DNA from: Unio delphinus
Taxonomy: Eukaryota > Mollusca > Bivalvia > Unionida > Unionidae
DNA length: 64,000 bases
NCBI GenBank assembly: GCA_029339505.1
Contig: JAQISU010000057.1
Location: 3,630,001 to 3,694,000 of the forward strand
Direction: 5' to 3'
Shown here: in pieces, positions 37,101 to 52,100 of the stretch
Layout of the letters: every line of letters starts with the position of its first letter
Position numbering within the stretch: the first letter of the stretch is position 1
The notes under the pieces: generated by a model
Database searches by the model: none
Seen by the model: the letters and a program-made list of their open reading frames with translations, nothing else
Told to the model about the DNA's origin: nothing
Program-made: the position numbers and the translations under genes

Positions 37101-40100
37101 AAGGTTCAAGAAGAAAATGCGATGGAATATAAATGCCACCCTCTTTCTTTAAAACAAATATATGGAAAAAGCATTTTAGCATCAGTGATGCAATTTCCCT
37201 ACTGCTGATAATCTGAAATAGTATACAGTGATACCATTAAAATTCAGGAAACCAAAAGTTACTACAATCCACACAGCGTTTAAAAATTTTATCCTATCTG
37301 TAACTCAGTAAATTTTTAGTTCAGCATAATTAAATGTACCTAATTCATTTAAAATATTTAATGTAAAATGAATTAGGTACTTAGATAGATTTAACGATGC
37401 CAAATCTACTGAGTTGTTGGTAAGATAAAATTCACGATGCTGTGTGGAACAAATAATTGTGAAAAATATGCAGCTGATTATTGATCATATACTCAACATT
37501 GACTTGTATGTGGATGAATAATGGAAAATTAGAAATATTACAAATTCAACTTATACTACACATCAACTTATAGGCCAGCAAATATGGTAAAATATTCAAG
37601 TAAAAGCGAATTTCATTGCCTCAATCCATTTGACCTATAAGCTATTTTGGATGCCTGTAAAAAAAAAGTTTGAAAACAGTACTGCTAACTCTTATGATTT
37701 TGCCACAAGTCTTACAAAAATTAATCTTAAAATATTAACTTAATATGAACTTGTACTAGCAAAAGCTACCGGAAAATATGAGTCTTGCCTTACTGAGATG
37801 GACTCGTCAGGGTTGGCAGGTCAGTGAAAATATAGGTAAATGACCATGACACTTTTATTGTGATTGCTAGTTAAGATTTAGTCATAGTGTGCTATATAAT
37901 TTATATGGACATTTGTCATTATTTTCAAATGGGGCTTTTCCCTGAAGTAACTGTGTCTTATTCTTCGCTATTCTAAACGGAGGCCATAGATTCTTTTCAC
38001 CATTTTCTTGAGTTCGGATGATTAGATTTATGACTGTAAAGGCTTACATAAGTCAGATATATGCTCTGATATCTATGCATGAAGCAAATTAAGATTTTTG
38101 ATAATTTGTCAAGAGTCTGTTGATTTAGTGATACAGACATTGACAACATTCTGGTAGATTTAGAGGCAGAGAAAGGTCATTTATGCTTGGCTGCACAGCT
38201 TCATTGACTTGATGGTGAATGAATACTCTTAGTATATTAAAGCATATTAAATTTCTTTGGGGAAAAAATTACAGCCATGCAGATCAGATTTTACTTTTAA
38301 TCTTAATTATGGATATTTTATGTACAACATAAACTAAAATGGTTAAAATTAGTTGAACTTAACATATAGACTACACTGTTATAAATTTTACAGACATGCT
38401 TATTCAGTTATGTAATAAGTGTTCTATTTTGTAGTGTACTGCACTCTGTCTTTGAGCAGCTTAAACATTAACATATACTATGCTGTAAAGGGCAATCTCA
38501 GATTAACCTTTGAGAATTTGATCACAGAATTTTATCATATACTACTGTTACTACCACTACTACTGCTGCAGCTGCTACTGCTAATATTACTGATACTTCT
38601 ACTATTACTGCTATTACTGTTACTACTATTACTACATACTGCTGCTACTATTGCGACTACTGCTACCACTATTAATGCTGCTAGTGAAGAAGAAGATGAT
38701 AAACAACTTTACATAACCTGCCATTAGTTGTATATATTTATTTGTATGGAACACATTTTCTAAATATTTGTGTCATTGTTTCCAATATAGTGGTATGCTA
38801 TCTTGTTGGACTACACTGGGGAATATGAGGGCACAAAAAAGCGGATAGCCAATTCATTTCTAGTCAGAAAGCATTTTGTGGTAAGTCCTTCAACGCATGA
38901 ATATTTTTCATTTGTAGGTTTTAAAGTAGCATTCTTAGGAAGACTTGTTACTGTTTTTAGCTGCCTTGATGTATGCTCTGCAAAGCAAACACTTTGGTGT
39001 CCAAGTGTTGTTGTGGGTGTTATAGGGTTTAACGCCATTGTTCAGCACAAGACATGCTATACATGGCAGCCAGTATGAATGGTGAAGGAAGAACCCAGAA
39101 AGAACCACCAACCCACAAGAAGCTACTGGCAAGCTTTCTCACATACCCACACTGACTGAGCCCAAGACTCAAACCCATGCAGACAGAGGTGAGATGGCAT
39201 TGATCCATAACAGTGAGTGCTTTAGACCACTTAGCCACTCAGGGCCCCAGTGTCCATGTGTATGTCCATACATCGATCTGTATGTTTGTCCACACCCTTG
39301 GTTAATTTCATTCTTGTTAAATCTTTTGTGTACTTGGTAATGAAGAGTATGGTCAGTTTCTCATTTACATTTGGGTACATGGTATGTTGATAGATCTATT
39401 TGTGCAACACCCTTATCACTTGGGAATTGATGTCATTCAAATTGCATGATTTTCAAGTTATAAATCTTGATGGTAAACTGTAAATTTAATTTCTCATTTA
39501 TCCATAAATTAGGATTGGATTTCTTGCCAATTATGTAAAAGTGAATGCCAAATTTCCAGTTTAATTTTTCATTTTATGTACACATTCCATTTTATAGATT
39601 TTTCATGATTATAAAACATATTTATTTCCGACCCATATTGTGAAGTATCAAATTTTGAATAAAGCATTGAATGCTTTGAGCAATACAATTTTATCACATT
39701 TAGACCGAGGTAGTCTTTAGGAGGGGTCATTTTGACTTTTATTCTTAATTTCTTCCATGCCAGTGTTAAAGATTCAAAGGGTCTGTGTTCTGATTCAAAG
39801 AAATTGACTGAATATCTTGACATGGTTTTGAGAAAGAGACAGTTGAGCTTCCAATCCATGTCAAATAGTTATTCTTCAAAGGGAAAAGTTATATAACATA
39901 GTTCAGAGATTCTGACTGATGAAATAAAAAATGATTGTCTTAGGAAAATCTTTTAGAAACCACTGCTTATGATTCCTGAGTGAAATTAAGGCGTACAACA
40001 CAATTGAAGTAATGTGAATTTCAAGTGATAACCTTGATCAAAATTCTTTAGTCTGAAATTTTTTGAGAAAGAGAAGTTTGGCTCCAAGGAAGCCTAGAAA

Positions 40101-43100
40101 AAGAATAGTGTTTTCCTTGTTAAACAAAAAAGGGACCAGGTTTAGTGCTTGATGTACATGTGTTTAAGTTAACAGTAAATAGTTTTCTGAGGGAGAGGGA
40201 CACTCGATAGTCCGAAGACGGAGTCTGAAAGAAAGAGAAGTGATGAGGCAAGTATGGAAAAAGAGAGAATTGCTGAGTGAAGTCTGAAAGGGGGATGTAA
40301 CCTGTTCGGAGTAAAATATAGGAAGTTCAAGAAAGATGAGGCATTTGGAATAGGAAGACTCGAGGAAAATGTTGGAACACGGTCGAGAGGAAGATGATGC
40401 AATCATTCATGGACATTGCGCTCCTTCCACCACTCATTATGATGATGAAATAATTCCAAATTAGACACAGTTATTAAATCATGTTGATGTCAATTAAGTT
40501 GAATTGAAATTACCACTAATAATTTGTTTGATTAAATTTGCTTTTTTTTCCTGTCTAAGGGGACTCGTATTGCATTTTTTCATCCCAATAATTTTGCCCA
40601 GTTCTCTGTTGATATTCTATCTTTTCACTCACACCAGGTCATAATATCGAGGGAGGTCATTCCCTAGATAATGTAGTTAAAATTCAATTAACTACCCCTC
40701 TTACTAAGAGGAAGACATTATACTTATCATAAAAGCTGGTTGAATTGCTAAGCTTAAACTTCTGACATTTTTTTACTTAGTTGAGCATTTCGACTTTTTA
40801 GTTGTCTTAGGTTACAGTGCAATAGTTTTTTCTATGTTGGAATTTTCCTTAAGCTCAGGAGCACACTAAATATGCAGGCCATATCCAGCTTCTTGTATTG
40901 GTATAAAAGGGAGACAACATTTTTTTTACCAAAAATTCTGGACAGCTGTTTTGTGCAAATGTTCCTTTAGATGTTTTGAAGTGTGTTATGATCCAGCAAA
41001 AACCAGAATATGGCAGAAGTTAAATATGGTGTTTGTCAATATAACATTTAATTGTCCTATTTTTTTTCCATCTGCCACATAATTTTACTGCTATATATGA
41101 AAATATTCAAATCTTATACATGTATTGATAATCTTGTGCATATTAGGTTAAGTAATATTGTAAATAAATGTATGTACTTTCTATTTCTTACAGAAAGCCA
41201 TTAAGTTGAATCCCAAAGATGCAACATCCTTACATTCCCTTGGTTATTGGTAGGTATAAGTTGTGTGTAGTCAACATTTACATGGCCAACCCAGGAAAGC
41301 ATAATGTGAAATAGTGATTCAGTGGTTATCAGTGCATAGGGTAAGGTCTCAGAGCTTAAGTTTCATATATTTGCATTGTATCCTTCATCTAGTTCAACTG
41401 ACAGTTTATGCTATGATAAACTCTTACAATTGTCATTTCAATTAATTTGGACTAATTAAAAGTGACAAGGTAGATTCATCACTGTTTAACTCATGAGTAA
41501 CCTATTTTTAATTTTCTTCAAATACATTACTCGATCAAAATATCTTTGGAGAACTGCTGCAAAAATGTAAATCCACTAGTTGCAGACTAAAATATTTTTC
41601 ACTCTAAAGCTTTGTTATCTGCCCTCCAAGGTGGCAGTAGACAGGAGTAATCTCCCCATGGTGCCAAATCCATAAATACCAAGTTAAAGGTACTACTTCC
41701 ACTCATGCAGTAGCATGCTGTCAACAGATTCTTCACAATCCACATACGAGTATTCTGGAAGTTTCCACCTTAAAACAAGTTGCAGAAGTGTTTTGTTTGA
41801 GGGGCAGTGTACACCATCTATAATTTCCAATATTTGTCTTTCCTTGATGGCAAAATTATTTTATTATCATCACTTTGCCATCCTCTCACACTTAGATGCC
41901 ATTAGTTCATACCTGCACAGGATGATAATATGTCCCCTCACATTGGTATACCTGTATTTAAATGTGTGCAGATTTGGTGTGTGATATAGAAAACTCATAA
42001 TATTGCTGTACAAGTTCCATTACGTTCAGTATCTATACTAATCTAGCCTAACTTCATAGTTATATACATGTTGTCTTATAGATTTACCTCAATATGCCAT
42101 CATTTGGCCATTCATACAGACATCATTGACTTACAAATTGATAATTATAATGTCCATTCTGTAAGTATGAGTAGTGATGCCTCAGTGCAATATTGCCTGC
42201 AAATATTGTTATTCTATAGAAACTCAATTATATTACTGTATGATATGCCACAGTCAGATTCATTCAGGTAGGTTTCTCTACTGTTTCATCTGAGTATCCA
42301 ATTAGTAACTAATATAAGTAATGCTTTGGTGATTTTGCCTGTATAGGCAGTCAGTTGGCCTTTCCTAGAGGATATGGATTAGCTGTGTTTTGATTCCTTT
42401 GCCACAAACGGAAATTTGTTTAATGATCAGGTTGACAATATGTATTAGTGGTCATTAAATAATATTAATAGTCACAAAGAAATCAACAAATAAAAGTAGA
42501 TTGGTCATCTCATCCCATGGTTTTCACTCTAGTAGATGCTCACTGGGATTGACTATTAGTAAGTATTTTGTTGAAAAAGGGAATGCATAAACACCCATCC
42601 TTTATCTCAACAGTCTCAAATCCAAAGACCTCCGCAATTCAGCGATCTGTTAATGGATTTGAAACAGCTTGGATACACATGCTCACCCTCCAAACACCTG
42701 GTTCCGAGCATGATACAGAACTCAATTGAATCAGAGTGTCACTTCATCTTGATTGATCCATTCAAGTGGAAAAAATTGTGGATCACTGACCACATCAATC
42801 TAGCAGTGGAAAATCTCTAGGAAATAGAGATATTTCCTCATCTGTTCAACTGCTCCAGAGGCGTAATGATTAGAGCATCCACTGCAGAAGCGGGAGGTCA
42901 TGGGTTCAATCCCCGGCCGAGTCATACCAAAGACTTATAAAAATGGTACTAACAGCTGTCTCGCTTGACTGGGTACTGCTTCAGCATAAAATTTGGCTAG
43001 CTTCTGGGCCAAATCTGTAGTCTCTGTGGTCTTCATATCTACTTCCACATTTTTCTTCATATGGTTTTTAGTTTGGTAGTAACTATCTTTTATTCACTGA

Positions 43101-46100
43101 GTTAAATATTTAAATTTTTTTTGTACAGTAGTCATACACATTTTTTTCTCTACAATTTGGTTATTTTAAAAAAATTATGTTTTGGAAAACTACGCTTAAT
43201 TCATTGCATAGCAAATATATGTTCATGTTTTTTATGAAATAGTGATAAAGAGCTAAAAGGTAATTCTTTCTTGCTTTGATGTTTAAACATAAATATCACA
43301 GTGTGCTTCTTCATAATATACTCTTAATCTTTGTGAGAAAATTAGGTATCCAGCAGTAATATTTAATCCAAGATTAAGAAATAACCTGCTATATTTTGAA
43401 AATAATTTTTTTTTTTATGCTGACTGAAAGAATGAATAATTAATGAATCTACCTGTGAAAGAGTTCTAGCCTCTCCAAGTGGTTTTCTTTGTAGATTTTG
43501 AGTACCACTGCTCTGAGATCCACCTCTTTAAAGCATTTCAAGTCTTCTGGTCTATAACCATCCTTCATTTCAACTGAAAACTGAACTGGTTGTTTCCTTT
43601 ATAATGCTTTCAGTTTTGGCTTCTTCCACTTCAAAATGCATATCAGATTTTGATTGGTCAACATATCAGTCTTCATGCAGGAAATATAATTATTTTTTCA
43701 TATGTTATTATAAATGTGCTGTTTTAGTTGTTCTAATTTAACTCATTCAAATTGGTTGTACAAATTGTAAGATTTCTTTTTCTCTCTTTTGTTTTGAAGG
43801 GTCACATTGTATCTGCCTTCAATTGCATTATTTGAATTTTGATTTGCACATGAATATATTAAATAAATTGTCTAAGTATAGAAACGTAGTTCAGTTTTTG
43901 TAAAAATACAAATAAACATAACTGAAATAGATCATATGATTACATTCTGACCAATAAAATGCCACGTGTTTACCAGCTAATGCTTTTGCAGTTTTATAAT
44001 AATAATTTACTATTCTTTAAACAACTTCAAAATAAAATGCCATATTTCATCAGTATGCAGTATGACCAGAGTTTTTTTTTTCCAGTCAAATTAGATGTTT
44101 TTCGGACAATCCCAATGGGCTACTCACTTAGAATATTGGAGGGGCCTGTTCTGTAATTAGGCCCCAAGCATTTGTCCTTCCTATTTTTGAGCATAGACAT
44201 ACAAAATAACTATAGGAAATGTGGCTGTCCACATTGAATTAAAGACAAGCATCTTTTCTTTCAAAATTTCAACAGATTTATTTCCCTTTGATAATGCTGA
44301 TTAGTTATCAGAAATAAGGAAATATTCGCCAAAATATCAAGTTCTTTTTTATCGTCTGAATCCATGATCCATCTCTTGATCCACCAGTGTCTCCCTTACA
44401 TTTTTTACAAGACAATTAAATTTCTAAAACTACTAACTTATTATTCTCCAAACGTTTGTATCCAAAAAGATATAACTACATTTTAAAATGTTTGGATATA
44501 ATATAAATCCTATACTATAATTAGATTGTAAAATGTTTGGATATAATTTCCTATACTATAATTACATTGTAAAATGTGATATAATTTCCTATACTATAAT
44601 TACATTGTAAAATGTTTGGATATCATTTCTTAAACTATAATTACATTGTAAAATGTTTGGATATCATTTCCTATACTATAATTACATTGTAAAATGTTTG
44701 GATATCATTTCCTACACTATAACTACATTGTAAAATGTTTGGATATCATTTTCTATACTATAATTTGTAAAATGTGATATCATTTTCTGTACTATAATTA
44801 CATTGTAAAATGTTTGGATATCATTTCCTACACTATAATTACATTATAAAATATTTGGATATCATTTCCTATGCTATAATTACATTGTAAAATGTTGGAT
44901 ATCATTTCCTACACTATAATTACATTAAAATGTTTGGATATCAGTTCCTATACTAATTACATTGTAAAATGTCATATCATTTCCTATACTATAATTACAT
45001 TGTAAAATTTTTGGATATCATTTCCTATACTATAATTACATTGTAAAATTTTTGGATATCATTTCCTATACATGAATCTTTAAATTGTTAAATACATAAT
45101 GACATCAATAACATGACAAATTAGCCAGATAAAGATAGGTTCTTGATGGGCCAGGTTCCAGTGTCATTAAATTTCTCACATTGTTTTCTCAAACTGAGAC
45201 CTTAACATCGTTTGCTTGTTTACAAAGAATCTTTCACAAAGAGTTAAGTGACAATTTGGAATAATATATGGTCATTATACCTTAAACATTTCCAGGTACA
45301 GTATCTGTTATCAATGAAAGTTGTGAAAATTTTTATCAGCTTTTAATTTTTAGAAGTGATTTTGCATTTTTTCAAACATCTCTGCCTCTGACAAAGTACA
45401 CGTAAATTAACTTAAATATTATCAGAAAGATAGTATCTCAAGAACTTTTGGCAACTTTATTGAAATGGGGGTTTAGATAAATGTTATCTGTCTTTATTCA
45501 TTAGCATTTGTTTTTGCAGGTGTTTTGTGTTTGCTGATATGCCCTGGTATCAAAAAAAGATTGCTTCAGCTCTTTTTGCAACTCCACCTACGGCAACTTA
45601 TGAAGAGGTTAGTTAAAATTTTATTTTTCTTACCTATGTTTTGTTTTGTTAAGAATTTTCCGACTTTACTGTCAGTTCTAAAACAAATTAAACTGTGATT
45701 ATTTTTTCCTCTCAAAAACGAAAGTTCAGAAATGCTTTATTATGAACTCTATTAATTTTCATTAATTACTGGATCTGTATTTTTAGAATCCATTGGAACA
45801 TTTCATTATTATTCATATTTCCATTCAGAGTAAAAGCTCAATATCTTCAAGCCAGCTCCAGCTTGGCTTAGACATCAGGCTTAATTCATTTGGACACTGA
45901 CTGCTTAATCATTAGTTGTGTTTCAGGTTAAAGTTTTTCATGAAGTCATAATCAGTAAGCTTACTCTTTCATCCCGTCCTCCCACTATGCCTCAAGGTAA
46001 AGTCACCAGTTTCAAGCTCTTTGAGGAGTTCCTTGGGAGTAGACTTAGTACCCATTGTTTTTTTTAACCCTTTAGAAATCCAACCTCCCTTGGACTCTGA

Positions 46101-49100
46101 AGCATGGTCAAGGTCATTTGAAAGTCTTGATAAGGTGTTTTGTTAAACTTGTTATTATTGGTCACAAGTCCCAAACTCTGTGAGGGACAGATGTCTTATT
46201 TGTGTTGTAGAAGAAGAAAATGCTGTTTTTTCTTCAAATACATTACCAGATCATATGATTGCTTCGTCTCAGGCTAAACATTTTGAACTAAAATCTAAAG
46301 TTTTTCTGCCCACCTAGGTTCGGACTCTGTAGAGTGATCTCCCTTTGGTACTGGGGTTTGTGTCAAGTTCTGTTTAATACTTAAGTTACTACTTCCAGTT
46401 AGCACACACTACATTCATAGGCCTTTCTTGTCCACATACAAGCTTTAAAAAGTTTTCTACCCTAAAACAAGTTATAGAAATGTTGTCTCCAAAAGGGAAA
46501 TATACTTCATTTATAACTTTCCAGACTTTTTGTTCTTTCTCGAGGGATGACATAGTTTCTGGTTGTCCAATGTCAGCATGTCTTCCCACATATGGATCTG
46601 AGAGGTAGCAATAGTTCTCTTAAGGGAACCTTGGTGCATAGCTGCATGGGTTTCTATTGTGTCCCATCATATTGCTATAGTGTATTTTAATAGTAACAGG
46701 TCTGGTGTATGATATAGAAAGGTTACTTTTCTAAATGATCTAGTCATAGCATCTAGAACATGGAATGACAGAAAAAGGCATCAAAACGTCATGCTTATTT
46801 ACATGTATGTAGTCCATGTAAAATCCAATCAAGTATGATACAAACTCATTTGTTCACAAAAGGTATTAATCCAGACAGAATATACACTGTTCGATCACAT
46901 AATGTGCATTTCCTCCTGGTAGTATTTTCATGATTTTTTGTTGTTTTATACTGGATTGTTCTTTTAGTGTTTAAGCAAACTTTATATTTCTCAGCTGCAT
47001 AAATGTTAAGATATTTCTTGAATGCAAACATGGCTTTGAACACAGAAAACTGCATGAGGTATTTCCAGCAGATTCTCCTGGTCACTGTGAATAGTAAGTA
47101 GATCCTAATTCCTGTTGAATGGGATTTTAATTTTAATTGTTTATGCAATCAGTTGGCCCTTTTTACATTTTTCTAGCACTGATTTTATCATCCACTTAGT
47201 TAAGTATTAATAGCAATAATCTACCCGTAAGAGCAGCCACTTATAAGGTAATTGTCATAGTGTATGTCTGTGTGTGTGTGTGTGATTTGGAATTTAACGT
47301 AGCTGAACATTTTTTCAGTCATATCACTGCGGTTTTCACTGTGTGGCGGTTTATAGTGATTCCTAGCACTGGGGCATCATGCCACAGACATGTAGCATCA
47401 TGTTCTGCCCAGTCACATTATCCTGATGCCACACCAACCAGTCCTAGCATAAAACTATTAATGCTGAGTGCCTACCAAGTCAGCTTTTAGTACTGATTTT
47501 ATAAGTCTTTGGTTTGATTAGGCTGGGGTTCAAACCCGTGACCTCCCACATCCGAGGCGGTCAATTTAACCACTATACATCCAGAGCAATCATATATCAC
47601 TGTTAATATATTGTGAAATTAATACAGTCTTATAGATTTAGATTATGGGCAAGACTGCACTGACAACCACTCTATATGTGTAGCTTGCTTCAAGGATGAA
47701 AGTCAGTGGGCAGCAATGCTAGGGGTACTAAAGGGGAAGGTACACTATTGCACCTTGTGTTATGAGGACATATCAGTTTGCACTCTAGGGTGCAACAAGA
47801 AATCACTTGTTGAGGAGTTTGATAGCAAACTAACAATCTCAGTTACTCTCTCACATATCAGATTTAAGGAATGGCAATATGGAGCAATATCACATACACT
47901 GTCCCAACCTAAGAGTAAGATGTCATGCCAACCAATGTGATCTTGTTCTGTCATGACTGAACTATTATATATCTCTTATCATAATGGGTCACAACCACAA
48001 TCAATCTTACAGCAACCAAATGAATAAGCTTTGTTCAGTTTCACAGATCCAGGTTACATGGTCACTATCATGGATCAGTCTAACCCATATAGTGCCAATA
48101 GATATGCCCTCTGTGTGATGTCCAGATTTAGTGCTGCAGTATCCAAGAGTTTTACTTTGTAACAAGTCTTTGATATTCAGAGGGAACATGTACTTAGTGA
48201 CAGCTTGAAAGTCACCATATCTAACTCAGGACATTCTGCAAGCTAGTGAGCCACTGTCCTCACTTTCTTCTTCTACTTCACAGGTTGCATAATACACGTC
48301 GGCTTCAGTGCCATTAGACAGTAATGACAAAACTTGCTCACAAGCCTCCTCATCATTATTAGGTATTGCTTGATGCATGAAGACTCTAAATTATCGGGTT
48401 TCTTACTGAAAAGTTTTCCACCTACTGTCACTTGGAATTCTGTTCTACTTTCACTATGACATTTTCCTGGTTTTCGTTCAGGCATCATTTGATTATTGGT
48501 TAGAAATGAGGAATCTGCTTTCAAATTATTTCCATATTCTGGCAGAGTTACTGACATTCTTGGCTGCTGATATCATCAATTACATTTATCCAAGCATCAA
48601 CTGACTTTTTTTTTCTTCACTCAAAGATGCCTTCCTTTGAACTTTAGTCCACAGTTATTTAGGTCCCCCCCCCATTTTCATTTGGATACCTCAGTAGTTG
48701 ATTGAGATATCACACCTTTGGGGAGGACAAATACAGTGAATTAGAAGTCTTTTAATGAAGTACAGCAGTTGATGTGCAATATTCAAACCACTCTATTAAG
48801 TTTTCTCTGACCCTTGCCACCCCATTTGTGATATTTAGACAGTGATGTTAGGGAGTCCAGTTTCGGTGCATCACAATCTCAGCTGTAACAGAGGGATTTT
48901 CAAAGAAATCACAAAGATCACAGTTACTACTCCTAGGACACAAACCTCAGGGAAGCAGTCCTAATGAATCTACAACAATTGCAAGACATGATTCTCAAGG
49001 TAGAGATAGGGTGCCCTTTTCTATAAAAGGCTGCTTTAGATTGGTTGGACTGTATATCTCCCTCAGGAACATGTATTCAAATTTGGTAGTATGGTGGTTT

Positions 49101-52100
49101 CTATGCTTATATGGGGCAATATACCTGCCAAAGAATTCTTATATCTGTTTAGTTTGTTCAGTATGACAACAGTCCTCTTAGTTCTAGGTCACTTTTCATG
49201 CATACATTAAACATGATTTTGTTGTCCAATTAGAGGCTGAGACTTTGCCTATTTAAGCAAGTTCTTACAATCTGAACAAAACTGCTCAACTTAATCTGGT
49301 TGGCCCAACAAGTTTCCTTCCAGGGTCATTTGAATGACTAATAGGTTCGCGATTTCATGACTTGTGCTATAGTTTTGGGATGGACAGTTCTTTCCTTTTG
49401 ATGCTGATTCCTGAAATATGGAGTCCATTCTCCATTCGGGTTAGATGTACAGAAGCATTGAAGAGATACCTATCATAATTGGAATGTTGATTCAGCATGC
49501 ATTTCCTTTTCAGACTGGTGCGCTCCAAAACTGAAACTATAATGGAAACCCTTATTATTATTTGTACAGTTAAGTATCGTTTGTACTATAGTTCAGATTT
49601 TAAAGTATCCTTGAAATGTAGTTTGATTTTGTTTTAGTTTCTGCTCAGATCTTCGATGATTTAATGACTTGGTAGATACAACTCATCACAAGTTTTCAAA
49701 ACTAAATTACATTGACTCCAGTAGACGCCTTGCAGGATGTAGAGCAGCCTGGGGTGTTCTTTTGCCTGCCATAAGATTGGAAAATGGAGGGAGGAACTAA
49801 ATAAAGTACCTTGTAGCTTAGTGTTAGCATGTCAGATTTGCATCTGAGAGAGTCGGGGTTGTGAATCCTATAAGCTGGGTCTATATTGTGTCCTTGGGAA
49901 AGGCACTATAATTGATTCACCTTGCTTTGAAAAACGTTTGTTACAGTATTGTTAAATACAAAATAAACCAATGAGCAGCTGTACCATTTGTTGTCTCACC
50001 AGCAACACATTTCTCAGAAGGTCATGATTTCTGTATATGCTGAAGTGACATTGTCACATACAATACAGCATGTTTATATGTTATATTCCTGCGTTCATTG
50101 CTTGAAAAAGATGCCTCAGCCACCAAATGCAGAGCATCAATAAAAGTGTGTTCTCCATGGTATAGCAGTGTTAGAAACCAGCTTCGCACTGCTAAAGACA
50201 TAGCCGAAAAGCAGAGAGGCTTTGGCTTTTCACCAGACTCACTATTCATAAACAAATCTTTGAAGCTGCTAAAAAGAACGTCACAAACATAGTCCATTTA
50301 GCAAAATTATCCCACTACAGTACTAAGATCACAGAGAGTTCCAGCTGCAAAGAGCTGTTTGAGATAACTAACAAACTAATGTCAAGGAACAAAAATTACA
50401 CCACTTCCAACTTCCTTCTCAACAGTAGACCTTCCGGACCTATTTGCAAATTTCTTCCGTGACAAAGTACAAACCATTAGAGATTTGCTTGACAACAAAA
50501 TTTCAATTGACTCGTCACCATACAGTTATGATACAGAATTTCAGTGACAACCATTAGGAGCATTTGAACCTGTCTCTGTTGATTTAGTATGGACAGTCAT
50601 GATGAAGAGTGCACCAAAGTCATGTGAACTTGATCCAATTCCGACATCACTGCTGCTTGAGTGTTTAGACCCAATATTGCCTTCACTAATTGATGTTATC
50701 AATATCTCTCTCTCATCGGGGGAAGTCCCATCATTTTTAAAAACTGTCATCGTAAAGCCTCTGCTGAAGAAACCAACATTTGACCATAACAATTTAAAGA
50801 ACTATTGCCCAGTTTCTTATCTCACATTCATATAAATTTTTTAGAAAAAGTTGTTCTAACTCAACTTGTATCTCATTTGAATTCAAACAGTCTTTTTAGC
50901 AATGTACGTTCTGCATATCGCCCTTGCCACAGTACTGAAACTACTCTTCTGAAAGTAGTTCATGACATTCTCTCAGCTTTGGATAGTGGAAAGATTACAG
51001 TCCTCACCCTCCTTGATTTGTCTGCAGCATTTGACATGATAGGCCATGATATATTACCTCACCATCTTCAGCATGTATTTGGCATTCACAATACAGCCTT
51101 ACAGTGGTTCAAGTCCTACTTAGTCAACAGGACACAAATTGTATCTGCAAATGGAATACACTCCAGCCCAGGTGATCTATGTTGTCGTGTTCCACAAGGG
51201 TCTATTCTTGGATCTGTTCTCTTCATTCTATACACTCAGCTGCTCTCAAGTGTCATAGATCATCACCAAGTGTCTCACCAATGGTACACTGATGATACCC
51301 GAATATACAAGTCTAGCCACACAACTGAAGTTGATGCTACCATCCATGGAGTAGAGAGGTACATTTCTGATGTGAAATCATGGATGACATGTAACAAGCA
51401 GCAGATGAATGCTGATAAAACTGAAGCAGTTCTGATCACAACACAAAGCCTTGCTCATTCTCATCATTTACCTCAGACAATAAATATCAGCAACACCAAC
51501 ATTAAATTCTGAGTCAGTACGAAACCTAGGTGTTACTCTTGACAAAACTTTCACATTGCTCCACATGTCATGAACATATGAACGGCTACATATCTTGAAT
51601 TGTGACACATCAGTTCCATTCGCAAATATCTTTCAGTTGATGCCACTAAAACACTTGTGTGTTCATCAGTACTTTCAAGACTAGACTATTGTAACGCAAT
51701 TCTGTCTGTTTCATCATAATATCTACTCCAGAAACTTCAAAAAGTTCAAAACACAGCTGCTAGGATCATCTTTAGAGTACCTTGATCAGAGCACACCTCA
51801 CCACTGCTCTATACCCTACACTGGCTATCCATTCGATACAGAATCAAACACAAAATTTGTTCTCTGTGCTATGTTTCACTGACAGACTCCAGTCCAACAT
51901 ATCTATCAGGCCTCACTAATGTGTATACACCAGCAAGATCCTTACACTCTTCTTCTGACAATCGTATACTCATTGTTCCCACTATGAAAACAAAGTCATA
52001 TGGACAATGTTTTTTTGCATACCAGGGCCCGGGCAATGTGGAACGAATTGTTCATTGAAATTAGACACAAAGACACAGTGGTCCCATTTAAGAGTGCTCT

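Noticed and set aside
37310..37440. MITE in RMDN1 intron 3
   Set aside because: A palindromic aattcattttaa core is visible, but no clear ends or target duplication.
38419..38727. Leucine-rich frame of about 100 codons
   Set aside because: Translation of an imperfect CTA/CTG tract within an RMDN1 intron.
38803..39078. Plus-strand frame of 91 codons beginning in RMDN1 exon 4
   Set aside because: Only the first 26 codons are exon; after the gtaagt donor it is read-through into the intron and a SINE.
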